NCBI GenBank assembly: GCA_038257845.1
Contig: JBBSQL010000023.1
Coordinates: 1 to 45,093, forward strand
DNA: 45,093 nucleotides
Reading direction: 5' to 3'
DNA from: JAFDXJ01 sp038257845
GTDB lineage: Bacteria; Bacteroidota; Bacteroidia; Chitinophagales; Chitinophagaceae
The notes under the pieces are model-generated. The model searched no databases, was not told the DNA's origin, and saw only the letters and a program-made list of their open reading frames with translations. Numbering within the stretch: position 1 is the stretch's first letter; each line of letters begins with the position of its first letter. Position numbers and translations under genes: made by a program. This document shows, piece after piece, positions 34,022 through 43,052 of this stretch.

Positions 34022-34659
34022 TATTTTTTTTGTATTAATAATAAACCATCACGCATTGTTACCAGTACTTGCTGCGTTGAATTGTCATTAAATACATGAT
34101 CATTAAATTCCTGGATGGCTTTCGCATTTTTCCCCATAATTTTTTCTTCTAAAACTTCCCCGTGAAATAATACATTATCTGCGATGATCAAACCATCCTT
34201 GTTTAAACGTGGTAAAACCATATCATAGTATTTTATGTAGCCTGTTTTATCCGCGTCTATAAAAATAATATCCCATTTAAATTCAAGCTTTGGTATGATA
34301 TCCATTGCATTTCCCCTGTGCAAATTAATTTTTTTAGCGTAAGGTGACAAATTAAAATTGCTTTCAGCAGTTGCTGCATCTTCTTCGCGGAGTTCAATTG
34401 TATGTAATTGTCCATTTTTTGTTAGTCCTTCTGCCAGGCATAATGCACTGAATCCCGTGAATGTACCAATTTCTAAAACGTATGTTGGTTTTTTCAACCG
34501 GCTGAAAAGCGCCAGCAGCCTGCCTTGCGTGAGGCTGCTCATCATATTTGCATGCGGATGATTTTGCAAAGTGTGTTCATGAATTTTTTTCAATAAAGCG
34601 TTGTCATGCGTTGAAAATTTCTCTGCATATTCTTCGGCTTTATTATTTATAAGATCCAT
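34021..34659 (-). CDS. SAM-dependent O-methyltransferase (catechol/caffeoyl-CoA O-methyltransferase family)
   Basis: A 212-residue class I methyltransferase (PF01596). It shows VLEIGTFTGFSALCLAEGL as the SAM-binding loop, HTIELREED, HRGNAMDIIPKL, and FIDADKTGYIKYYDMVLP with metal-binding acidic residues, then IIADNVLFHGEV. Most bacterial members have unknown small-molecule substrates. It begins one codon-gap (3 bases) after the symporter gene and overlaps the glucosaminidase start, so it is inside an operon whose genes share no clear pathway. Confidence 0.93.
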   Translation of the reverse strand: MDLINNKAEEYAEKFSTHDNALLKKIHEHTLQNHPHANMMSSLTQGRLLALFSRLKKPTYVLEIGTFTGFSALCLAEGLTKNGQLHTIELREEDAATAESNFNLSPYAKKINLHRGNAMDIIPKLEFKWDIIFIDADKTGYIKYYDMVLPRLNKDGLIIADNVLFHGEVLEEKIMGKNAKAIQEFNDHVFNDNSTQQVLVTMRDGLLLIQKK

Positions 34660-34662
34660 ATA

Positions 34663-36117
34663 TTAAATTTTTACTTCTTTTTTTGAAATTAAATACAGGC
34701 CGATAAATGTGATGATGCCATTGATCAACAATAATTCAATACCTATTTGATATCCACCCAACCATTTTTTGGCTTCAATACTCAGGAGATAACAGATGAT
34801 TGGAGCAACTAAACACACAACAGTTGTCAATGCATTTTCTTTCAATACTCTTTTTGTAAAAATTCCAAAACCAAACAATCCCAATAATGGCCCATAGGTA
34901 TAACCGGCAATTGTTAGTATGATACCAATAATGGATTTATCATTAATCCATTTAAATACCATGATGCATATAAAAAAAATAATCGCGAACGTAAAATGTA
35001 CAATTATGCGCTTTCGTTTTTTTACTTTTTCTGTCAATTCCTTATTTCGCTGCATGCCTAATATGTCAATACAAAAGGAAGACGTCAAAGCGGTTAATGC
35101 GCCATCTGCGCTGGGAAATAATGCAGAGATAAGTGCGATGATAAAAACAACCGAAACAAATGAAGGCATATAACTTAGAGCAACTGTTGGGAAAAGATCG
35201 TCACCTGTAGCCTTGATGCCATTCGCATTTGCAAACACATATAAAATTCCACCCAGGAATAAAAAAAGTAGGTTTACCAAAACCATGATCACGCTGAATG
35301 TCATCATATTTTTTTGCGAATCTTTTAACCTTCGTACACTGATATTTTTTTGCATCATTTCCTGGTCAAGCCCGGTCATACCAATGGTTATGAAAGCACC
35401 ACCAATAACTTGTTTGAGAAAAAAGCCACTGCTTTTGACATCCGTATTCCAGGTTTTACTAAAACCTTTTATGGATAATGCATTCAAAGAATCTGAAATG
35501 GAAAAATTCATTGCATGCATTACAAAACCAATACAGATCAATAGCCCGGCGATCATAAAAGTAGTTTGCAATGTATCTGTAAAGACAATCGTTTTTACAC
35601 CACCTTCAAATGTGTATAATAAGATCATGAGTAAAATAATAAATGACGTGAGCCAGAAAGGAATTTGCATTTCATTTAAAATAAATATCTGCAATACATT
35701 GATCACTAAATACAACCTCGCAGTTGCGCCCAAAATCCGTGAAATAATAAAGAAAAATGAACCTGTTTTATAAGCAGTAAATCCAAACCTGTTGAGTAAA
35801 TAATTATAGATTGAAGTGAGTTGCATTTTATAATACAAAGGCAATAACACAAAGGCAACAATGATATAGCCGAAAAAGTATCCAACTACTACCTGGAAAT
35901 AGGAAAATGCCTGTGCGCCAACAGTTCCGGGTACACTTACAAATGTGACACCACTTAAGGATGTCCCGATCATCCCAAATGAAACCAACATCCAGTTGCT
36001 TTTCCGGTTGCCAATAAAAAAAGATTCATTGGTAGCATTGCGGCTTGTGTACCAGGCAACACTCAATAACAAAAGAAAATAAGCAATAACAAAAATAAAT
36101 AAAAGGCTTGCGGACAT
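34663..36117 (-). CDS. Sodium:solute symporter (SSS family)
   Basis: A 484-residue membrane protein with about 13 hydrophobic segments. SSS-family features include MIGTSLSGVTFVSVPGTVG near residue 50, GYFFGYIIVAFVLLP, the ITIGMTGLDQEMMQKN segment in the middle, and the ALFPSADGALTALTSSF region near residue 330, followed by TYGPLLGLFGFG. Such proteins import sugars, vitamins, amino acids or sialic acid with Na+. The substrate cannot be told from the sequence or the neighbours. It heads a tight run with the O-methyltransferase and glucosaminidase. Confidence 0.92.
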   Translation of the reverse strand: MSASLLFIFVIAYFLLLLSVAWYTSRNATNESFFIGNRKSNWMLVSFGMIGTSLSGVTFVSVPGTVGAQAFSYFQVVVGYFFGYIIVAFVLLPLYYKMQLTSIYNYLLNRFGFTAYKTGSFFFIISRILGATARLYLVINVLQIFILNEMQIPFWLTSFIILLMILLYTFEGGVKTIVFTDTLQTTFMIAGLLICIGFVMHAMNFSISDSLNALSIKGFSKTWNTDVKSSGFFLKQVIGGAFITIGMTGLDQEMMQKNISVRRLKDSQKNMMTFSVIMVLVNLLFLFLGGILYVFANANGIKATGDDLFPTVALSYMPSFVSVVFIIALISALFPSADGALTALTSSFCIDILGMQRNKELTEKVKKRKRIIVHFTFAIIFFICIMVFKWINDKSIIGIILTIAGYTYGPLLGLFGFGIFTKRVLKENALTTVVCLVAPIICYLLSIEAKKWLGGYQIGIELLLINGIITFIGLYLISKKEVKI

Positions 36118-36155
36118 GGAGAATTAAATTTTTAGCTGCATAAAAAAATATGCAT

Positions 36156-36770
36156 TTATTTCTTTTTAGAAGGCTTTAGATAAAAGTTAAATCCAGCGCG
36201 TATTACAGGAAGGATCCGATTATAACCGTCGCGGTAAGGAGAATTTTTATCAGATAATAAATCAATCATTATAACAGTATAAAAATTACCCTGTCCAACA
36301 CTTCTATTAGAGTATCCAATTCCGGCTAATACGCTGTTCGATTGGAAATTAATTTTCTGGCTGATATCTGTATAAGGATCTCTCAACGTATTGTTACTCC
36401 AATTATGTTCTGGTTGAATTTGCAAAAATAAAAATGGCACAGGATAAATTCTTGTAAAAACGCCTGCGCCATAATTAAAACTTTTTTGACTAACGCCATA
36501 ATTGTAATCCGCACTGATGGTATTATAGCTTGTATTTACCGCAACACCTGCATCCAGCCAGTGAGCAATGGAATAGCCGATCTCGGGATTGAGGCCCACA
36601 CCAAAAGAACCGGAAGAAAAGCCAATATTTAAACCACCGCCAAGAAAAATATTTTCTTGTTTAAAACCTTTTGAATCATCTTTTGAAATATATGTTGGAG
36701 GTGTTTGCTGGCAAAAAGCAGCAGTTACTGCAAGGCAGAAAATTGTTGGTAAAAAGATTTTTTTAAGCAT
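36156..36770 (-). CDS. Small outer-membrane beta-barrel protein
   Basis: A 204-residue protein with a signal peptide (about 1-20, AAFCQQ). The mature part alternates Gly- and aromatic-rich strands (GGGLNIGFSSGSFGVGLNP, SVLAGIGYSNRSV) and ends in strand-like GFNFYLKPSKKK, as in porin-family or OmpW-like outer-membrane proteins of Bacteroidota. No specific family signature was recognised. It lies 22 bases after the FAD-linked oxidase and 38 bases before the symporter gene. Confidence 0.75.
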   Translation of the reverse strand: MLKKIFLPTIFCLAVTAAFCQQTPPTYISKDDSKGFKQENIFLGGGLNIGFSSGSFGVGLNPEIGYSIAHWLDAGVAVNTSYNTISADYNYGVSQKSFNYGAGVFTRIYPVPFLFLQIQPEHNWSNNTLRDPYTDISQKINFQSNSVLAGIGYSNRSVGQGNFYTVIMIDLLSDKNSPYRDGYNRILPVIRAGFNFYLKPSKKK

Positions 36771-36792
36771 GATTGTTTTTTTTTATTTTTCG

Positions 36793-38214
36793 TTATTCCG
36801 GGTCAAATATTTTCCCGGGGTTTAAGATATTATTTGGATCAAAACATTTTTTTATTTCACGCATCATATTCATTGCTGCATTATTAAAGACGAGATGCAT
36901 GTACGGTTTTTGAATTAAGCCGATCCCATGTTCACCACTAATAGTTCCACCTAAACTTTTTACCAATTTAAAAAGAGATATAAGAATTTGTTGCATCTCT
37001 TCATTTTGATAACTATTTACAATGCCTTCTTTTTTAATTCTTATATGAAGATTACCGTCTCCGGCATGGCCATAACAAACTGCATGAAAATTATTATCAA
37101 TTCCCAATTTTTTCACGCCTCTTATTAATGCCGGTAATTCAGCGCGGGGAACTACTGTGTCTTCTTCAATGGTATAACCTTTTAATTTCACAGCTTCAGC
37201 AGTACGGCGGCGCAATTTCCAGAGCGCATCTTTTTGTACTGTATCATCCGCAAAGAAAATTTCCCCGGCTCCCTGGCTTTCAAGAACACTGCTAATGCTT
37301 TCCATTTCTTTATATAAAACTTCCTGGTCATTTCCATCCACTTCAACAAGCAAGTGTGCCGCTACATTTTCATGAACAGGAATAGAACCTGCACCGACCA
37401 TTTCTGATACAATTTGCAATGCATCTATTTCTACCAGTTCCATTGCACTGGGTGTATGGCCAGCGAGGAAAATTGCATTGACCGCTTCACCAGCTTTTTC
37501 AAGTGAAGAAAAAGGAGCGAGCAGGAGTAAATCATATTTCGGAAATGGTAATAATTTTAAAACAATTTTTGTAACAATTGCCAGTGTGCCCTCGCTTCCC
37601 ACTATTAATTGTGTAAGGTTATAACCTGTTGAGTTTTTTAAAACATTTGCACCGGTCCACATGATTTCGCCGTTTGGTAAAACAATCTCGAGGTTCAGCA
37701 CATAATCCTTTACCACACCATATTTCACCGCTTTTGGGCCACCACTATTTTCGGCAATATTTCCACCAATAAAACAGGAACCACGACTACTTGGGTCGGG
37801 TGGATAAAATAAACCTTTGGCTTTTACTTCATTTTGCAAAACCTCAGTGATCACGCCTGGTTCTGTAATAACCTGGAAATTTTTTTCATCAATTTGAAGA
37901 ATACTATTCATTCTTTCTAATGATAAAACTACACCGCCAAAGCGGGGCAAAGCGCCACCGCTTAATCCAGTACCTGCACCACGCGGTGTTACAGGAATTA
38001 AATGTTCGTTGCAAATTTTAATTATAGAACTGATCTCCTCCGTTGTTCGCGGCTTGATAACTATTTCGGGCCGGTACAATAAATTTTCAGTTTCGTCATG
38101 TCCATATTTTTCAAGGGATTCATTGTCATCAAACACAAATTGGCTTCCAACAATTTTTTTTAAATCGAGGATTAAACCGGGCGTTATTTTTCCGTATTGA
38201 TTGTTGATTGACAT
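36793..38214 (-). CDS. FAD-linked oxidase (glycolate oxidase GlcD / D-lactate dehydrogenase-like)
   Basis: A 473-residue flavoprotein from ATG 38214; an in-frame ATG at 38250 would add 12 residues. The PCMH-type FAD-binding domain shows VTPRGAGTGLSGGALPRFG near residues 75-93 and DPSSRGSCFIGGNIAENSGG around 140-160. The C-terminal FAD-oxidase domain has YGHAGDGNLHIRI and GTISGEHGIGLIQKPYM, and ends LNPGKIFDPE. It oxidises a 2-hydroxy acid such as D-lactate or glycolate. The FeS partner subunit GlcF is not present next to it, so it may act alone, like many GlcD-type dehydrogenases. Confidence 0.93.
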   Translation of the reverse strand: MSINNQYGKITPGLILDLKKIVGSQFVFDDNESLEKYGHDETENLLYRPEIVIKPRTTEEISSIIKICNEHLIPVTPRGAGTGLSGGALPRFGGVVLSLERMNSILQIDEKNFQVITEPGVITEVLQNEVKAKGLFYPPDPSSRGSCFIGGNIAENSGGPKAVKYGVVKDYVLNLEIVLPNGEIMWTGANVLKNSTGYNLTQLIVGSEGTLAIVTKIVLKLLPFPKYDLLLLAPFSSLEKAGEAVNAIFLAGHTPSAMELVEIDALQIVSEMVGAGSIPVHENVAAHLLVEVDGNDQEVLYKEMESISSVLESQGAGEIFFADDTVQKDALWKLRRRTAEAVKLKGYTIEEDTVVPRAELPALIRGVKKLGIDNNFHAVCYGHAGDGNLHIRIKKEGIVNSYQNEEMQQILISLFKLVKSLGGTISGEHGIGLIQKPYMHLVFNNAAMNMMREIKKCFDPNNILNPGKIFDPE

Positions 38215-38298
38215 TGATCTTAAAATAAAATATTTATTTAAGGCAGTCAATATTATAAAATAAAATTGAAAGTGGAATAGGTTGTAAAAATAACTGCA

Positions 38299-39336
38299 TT
38301 AAAATCTTACTACCGGGCATTTTATAGCTTTACCGCCACTGCCCAAAGAGATGCCACGTTTGATAATTGAAATTTCATAAGCGCCACGGGATTGGTTGAA
38401 GCCTGATAGATCTGATGTAGTGGCATCATAATTTATTGTAATAGAAAGATTATTCCATTCATAACCTGCCATTGGAATAATTGCATCATTCAACCGATAA
38501 TATAAACCGCCAATCACCTGCATATTTCCATCACCACTAATATTGTAATGTGCATTCATGCCGACCACTGTTTCAGTTACATTATTCATTTTACTTAGGT
38601 ATGCATTTGGGTTTAAAATCCATAGGTCATTTACTTTTAAACTTCCATTGAGAAAAAATGTGTAGCGTGGCGCTACGCGGGTGTCCGTAATAGAATTTGA
38701 AAAAAATGATTCTTTCGGCTGGTTGATATGTGCCATGCTGATGCCCGCATTCAGGTACACATTATCCGAAGGAAAATAGGAATAATTGAGACCCGCCTGC
38801 AGATCAGGATAAACAACAGAATTTGTTGCAAAAGATTCCCCGTTTGCAATTTTAATATCAAAAAATTTCCCGTTCCATTGATTGTCAAAAGTCAATTTAC
38901 TTATATCAATTCTTTTATTTACAAAACCAATATTAAAGCCACCACTGAGTAAACTTTTATAACCAAGTAATTGGTGATATGCAATGGACGCATAGCCTTT
39001 GGTAGAAGTAAGTCCGCCAGCACCGGCGACATCGCGCATGAGTGAACCACCAATTCCCATCCAGCCATTTTCAAAACGGTTTGCAAATAATTGCATATCA
39101 CCCCAGATATTAAATGTTTTGTATGGATTAGTTGTAATGCTGGCCCATTGATTTCGGTAATTACCTCCCAGCCTCCAGTCGGCATCGGGCTCAAACCCAG
39201 TATTAGCGGGGTTTATAAGCAAAGGAGTATTGAAGTATTGGGAAAAATGCAGATCCTGCGAAAATGAATTTTTTTGTACCAATAGCAATACACAGGTAAA
39301 AAAGAAAAAGGCAATATGTTTAAAGTGTTTTTTCAT
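38299..39336 (-). CDS. PorP/SprF family type IX secretion-associated outer-membrane protein
   Basis: A 345-residue protein with a signal peptide (ending NSFSQ) and the PorP/SprF start DLHFSQYFNTPLLINPANTG directly after it. Further features are YRNQWASI, strand repeats throughout and a C-terminal YEISIIKRG as in the family. SprF-like proteins are needed for secretion or surface attachment of specific type IX cargo with type B sorting domains. The gene directly follows such a cargo gene by 6 bases, so the two form a dedicated pair. The core T9SS machinery is not in the window. Confidence 0.95.
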   Translation of the reverse strand: MKKHFKHIAFFFFTCVLLLVQKNSFSQDLHFSQYFNTPLLINPANTGFEPDADWRLGGNYRNQWASITTNPYKTFNIWGDMQLFANRFENGWMGIGGSLMRDVAGAGGLTSTKGYASIAYHQLLGYKSLLSGGFNIGFVNKRIDISKLTFDNQWNGKFFDIKIANGESFATNSVVYPDLQAGLNYSYFPSDNVYLNAGISMAHINQPKESFFSNSITDTRVAPRYTFFLNGSLKVNDLWILNPNAYLSKMNNVTETVVGMNAHYNISGDGNMQVIGGLYYRLNDAIIPMAGYEWNNLSITINYDATTSDLSGFNQSRGAYEISIIKRGISLGSGGKAIKCPVVRF

Positions 39337-39342
39337 TTTTTA

Positions 39343-42300
39343 TTAGCGTAATAAAGTGATATCTCCTTTTTTGCGGAATATAGTTCCATCCGTAAAAGTA
39401 ACATCCAATACATATACGTAAACTTCCTGGGGTTGTAAAACACCTTTGTATTTTCCATCCCAGCCTTCATTCACAGACCCTGTCTGAAATACCAGTTGTC
39501 CCCACCGGTTGTAGATTTTCCAATCCATTTTACCAATACCAAATCCCCTCACTTTTACTAAATCATTTACGCCATCTCCATTGGGTGTAAATGCATTTGG
39601 AACATCCAGTAAAGGTACAACTATGGCAAGAATGTCAGCACAGGTTGTATCTGTGCAACCGGCAAGATTATATACGATAAGGCAAGTTGTATTTACACCT
39701 GACTTATTATAGAAATGGCTGATCAGTGTATCTCTCTTAGAAGTAAGAATTGAATCGCCGTCGCCAAATATCCATTTATAAAAAACGCCACCGGTTGAAG
39801 TATTTATAAAAGTAACTGCCGAGTTTTCGGGTGGAACTATGGGAGAATACGTGAAGGATGAAACAGGTGCATCATACACAAAGATATCATAGACAAGACT
39901 GTCCATAAGATTACAGGAATTTAAATTCGTGGCGGTCAAAACTATCCTGTATTTCCCCTGGGCAGTATAAATATGTACCGGGCTTTCATCTGTTGAAGTG
40001 GCGCCGTCTCCAAAATCCCATAAATAAGTTTCACCTCCAGTTGAAGTATTTGTAAAAAGTAGCGGTTGATTCACACACGCATAAGGAGGTTGTATGAAAT
40101 TTGCTTTTACAAGGTCCGTGATATTAATTATTTTTTCTACATAATCATTCGAATTGCAATAGCCTGTATCCAGTAAAGTCATTCGAATGGTGTAAGTGCC
40201 AATGGCAGGAAAATTATGAATAATGGTTGAAGTATCTGTGGTTATTTTAGTGCCATCTCCAAAATCCCATTCAAAACTTTGATTACTAAAAGGAAAACCC
40301 AAAGGAGCAATAGATAAATTGGTGAATTGATATTTCAGTGAATCGCATGGCACTAATTTTAAATAATCAAAATCTAATTTTGCCTCATTATCCTTTACCC
40401 GGATATGCGTGTATGATGTATCAGCAATATTACATGTAGCTGAATCTATAGCCACAAGGGTCACCAGGAAATAACCAATGGAATTATACGTATGGCTGAT
40501 GCTTGCTGTATTTGTAGTTACATTCCCACTGCCATCACCAAAATTCCAGATATATTTAACGCCGTTTGCAATGGTATCTCTAAAATCAACTGTTAGCGGA
40601 ACACAGCCCGTTGTATCCCGCGGAATACCATTAATGGATGATTGTACAGCGCTGCCGACACCTGCTAATTCAAAGGCAATTTTTACGGCAGCTTCATTAC
40701 ATAAAGAACCATTTTGTGCCCCATTATTTGGCCCCCAAACACCTGGTGTTGTTGGGAAAATTCCGGTCTTGGCACAATTGGCACAAATCGCCTGGTAAAT
40801 TACACCATTCTCATCAAAGCGGCTTGTGCCGCCATCTACATGGTCGCCAACAGATGGCCCATTGTCTATATTGCCAAAGAAAGTTCCATACAACTGGCTC
40901 TTCGCATCTTTCTCTAAAACGAAAAAATAAAAGTCGCTTCCATCGGAAGTTTGACGGATGGCATTGGATGTAGTCGTTAAACCAAAAGTATTTGCATTAG
41001 GATAATTGCCCACGATATCAAGACCTCCGCCCCAGCCGGAAACATATACATTTTCACACCTGTCCACTAAAAATGCATCAGGGGAAATATCAGGTGTAGA
41101 TTGGCCTTTGCCAAAATTTGTAGAATAAATTATGCCACTTAAATCAGGTTTTAATTTGGTAATATATTGCTTGCCGGTTTTCTGACTTTGAAATGCCGAG
41201 TTTACAACAGGCAATGAGCCCGTCGTGTTTCCATTGATATAGGGAAACCCTGCTTTGTCAAATTTTAAACCATAAACCAAATCATTTCCCCCGGAACCCA
41301 CATATACAGTCCTGATTTGCGTAGCGCCATCACTGCTGATAATAGAAACAAAGCCATCACAAATTCCGCCCTGGAAAGTATTAAAAATGAGTGGCCCTGT
41401 ATTGCTGCCAGTCCCTTTTAAATTGGAACTCGTAGTTGCACCACCAATATAAATATTACCATTTATTGGACTCAGCGAAATCACAAAAGCCGCATCATCT
41501 CCTGAGCTGCCCAAAAATGAACTGAATAAAACATTCGTCATATCCGGGCTTAATTTCAGTACAACACCATCCTGGCTGCCGCCAAAATTTTGTTGAAATG
41601 CATTTGCGGTTGTAGGAAAATTATTAGATTGAGTGCAGGATGCCAATAAAATATTATTATTGGGATCAACGATCACTTCGCTGCGAGCATCATCTCCATA
41701 ATTTCGGGAAATACTCAATGCGCCACCACTCATTTCTTTATCAACAATATTTACCCCATCATTTGAACTGCCGCCAAACTTGCGGGAGGCCAATAAAGTT
41801 TTTCCATCTGCACTGATCTTTGTTATAAAAATATCAAAACCGCCGCCAGGGCCATATATGGAAGTAGTGACCGGGAAATTTACCGAAGTTGTTCTGCCTG
41901 CAACAACCAGGTTGCCTGCATTATCCACGATCATGCTGTGCGGTTGTTCATTTCCGGATCCGCCTAAATAAGTGGCATATAATCGGGAACTTCCATTTGA
42001 GCTCAATTTTATAATTCCTATATCAAATCCCGGAAGGCCTCCCTGCTGTGTGCCACCGCCAAAAACAGTTTGTATAGCGCCGACACTCACGGGATAACCA
42101 TTGCTGAAAACAATGCCACCTGCATAAAAATTTCCTGCTCCATCAAAAGTTGCTGTGTAGCCCCAGTTATCAGAAATACTATTGGTAAAACTTGCGAAAA
42201 TGAGTGTTGGATCAATAATTAAAGTTTGCGTTTTATCATAATTATCTATTTTGAAGCGAACTTTATTACCCTCTAAAATAAATGACGAACCAATTTCTTT

Positions 42301-42996
42301 TTTACCGGCATTCCCGATCTGCCAGGATATAGGTTTTAATTCGGATGCTTCTCCAACAGAAGTTTGAATGAGCAGGTTTCCTTTTGAAATTTTCAAGCCA
42401 TCAACACCTGAAAATGCCAGCGCAATTTTATTGATATCTCCTCCCGGCCTGACAATAAATTCATATTTCAATTTTCCATTATCTTCATAATAGCGCACAT
42501 CAATATTTGGATACATATTTTTGTAGGTCACAGCCTGGAAAATTTTACAATCAGTTTTCCATTTTGCCGGGTCATTTCCAGTAAAATAATTGTCATAAGT
42601 GGTCATCATTTTATCAGGCATGATCGCTGCATTTTCAGATGACCCAATAAAATTCACTTCATAAGCATGTGAATGCAGGACTACCTGTTTGAATGTGTCA
42701 ATAGCCGGGTATTCTTTATTGGGATTGCTGAAACTATTTGGTTTTGTGGAGTCAAGTTGAATGGTTTTATGACCGCCATATAATTCAGCAACGGCTTTTA
42801 AATCATCACTGTTATTTAATAAAACTTTGTAACCCTGTTGCTGTAAATAAAATGAGCCATTCGCAATTTTACCGGAATAACGGACTTTCGAATCCCATTG
42901 GCCTTTATTTTGCACAAATTCCAGGCTTTGGGAAAAGCATTGGTGAATGCAAAAAATGAAGAGAGTTAAGAAGATAAGGGGTAGGAATTTTTTCAA
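39343..42996 (-). CDS. Large type IX-secreted surface protein: SBBP repeats, PKD domains, type B sorting domain
   Basis: A 1217-residue protein with signal peptide (1-22, ending QCFSQ). Residues of about 24-250 form a DUF7948-like region (LEFVQNKGQWDSKVRYSG). Around 270-720 are SBBP-type beta-propeller repeats (TYLGGSGNEQPHSMIVDNAG and similar). Four PKD-like domains follow, each marked by a FGDG core (NFGDGSG, DFGDGTK, DFGDGAT, IFGDGDS). The end (about 1130-1217; VPNAFTPNGDGVNDLVKVRG, IYNRWGQLVFQT, GWDGKYKG, DGTIFRKKGDITLLR) is the gliding-motility-associated / T9SS type B sorting domain. It should be exported and held at the cell surface, with an adhesive or glycan-binding role inferred from the architecture. 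Confidence 0.94.
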   Translation of the reverse strand: MKKFLPLIFLTLFIFCIHQCFSQSLEFVQNKGQWDSKVRYSGKIANGSFYLQQQGYKVLLNNSDDLKAVAELYGGHKTIQLDSTKPNSFSNPNKEYPAIDTFKQVVLHSHAYEVNFIGSSENAAIMPDKMMTTYDNYFTGNDPAKWKTDCKIFQAVTYKNMYPNIDVRYYEDNGKLKYEFIVRPGGDINKIALAFSGVDGLKISKGNLLIQTSVGEASELKPISWQIGNAGKKEIGSSFILEGNKVRFKIDNYDKTQTLIIDPTLIFASFTNSISDNWGYTATFDGAGNFYAGGIVFSNGYPVSVGAIQTVFGGGTQQGGLPGFDIGIIKLSSNGSSRLYATYLGGSGNEQPHSMIVDNAGNLVVAGRTTSVNFPVTTSIYGPGGGFDIFITKISADGKTLLASRKFGGSSNDGVNIVDKEMSGGALSISRNYGDDARSEVIVDPNNNILLASCTQSNNFPTTANAFQQNFGGSQDGVVLKLSPDMTNVLFSSFLGSSGDDAAFVISLSPINGNIYIGGATTSSNLKGTGSNTGPLIFNTFQGGICDGFVSIISSDGATQIRTVYVGSGGNDLVYGLKFDKAGFPYINGNTTGSLPVVNSAFQSQKTGKQYITKLKPDLSGIIYSTNFGKGQSTPDISPDAFLVDRCENVYVSGWGGGLDIVGNYPNANTFGLTTTSNAIRQTSDGSDFYFFVLEKDAKSQLYGTFFGNIDNGPSVGDHVDGGTSRFDENGVIYQAICANCAKTGIFPTTPGVWGPNNGAQNGSLCNEAAVKIAFELAGVGSAVQSSINGIPRDTTGCVPLTVDFRDTIANGVKYIWNFGDGSGNVTTNTASISHTYNSIGYFLVTLVAIDSATCNIADTSYTHIRVKDNEAKLDFDYLKLVPCDSLKYQFTNLSIAPLGFPFSNQSFEWDFGDGTKITTDTSTIIHNFPAIGTYTIRMTLLDTGYCNSNDYVEKIINITDLVKANFIQPPYACVNQPLLFTNTSTGGETYLWDFGDGATSTDESPVHIYTAQGKYRIVLTATNLNSCNLMDSLVYDIFVYDAPVSSFTYSPIVPPENSAVTFINTSTGGVFYKWIFGDGDSILTSKRDTLISHFYNKSGVNTTCLIVYNLAGCTDTTCADILAIVVPLLDVPNAFTPNGDGVNDLVKVRGFGIGKMDWKIYNRWGQLVFQTGSVNEGWDGKYKGVLQPQEVYVYVLDVTFTDGTIFRKKGDITLLR

Positions 42997-43052
42997 GTTT
43001 TTTAATTATTAAAGGGTTCTTTTCTAAACGTTTTGTCTATATAAATGTTGTA

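Noticed and set aside
35213..35773. Open frame of 186 codons on the plus strand
   Set aside because: It is antisense to the sodium:solute symporter and has no family features; a shadow of a biased coding strand.
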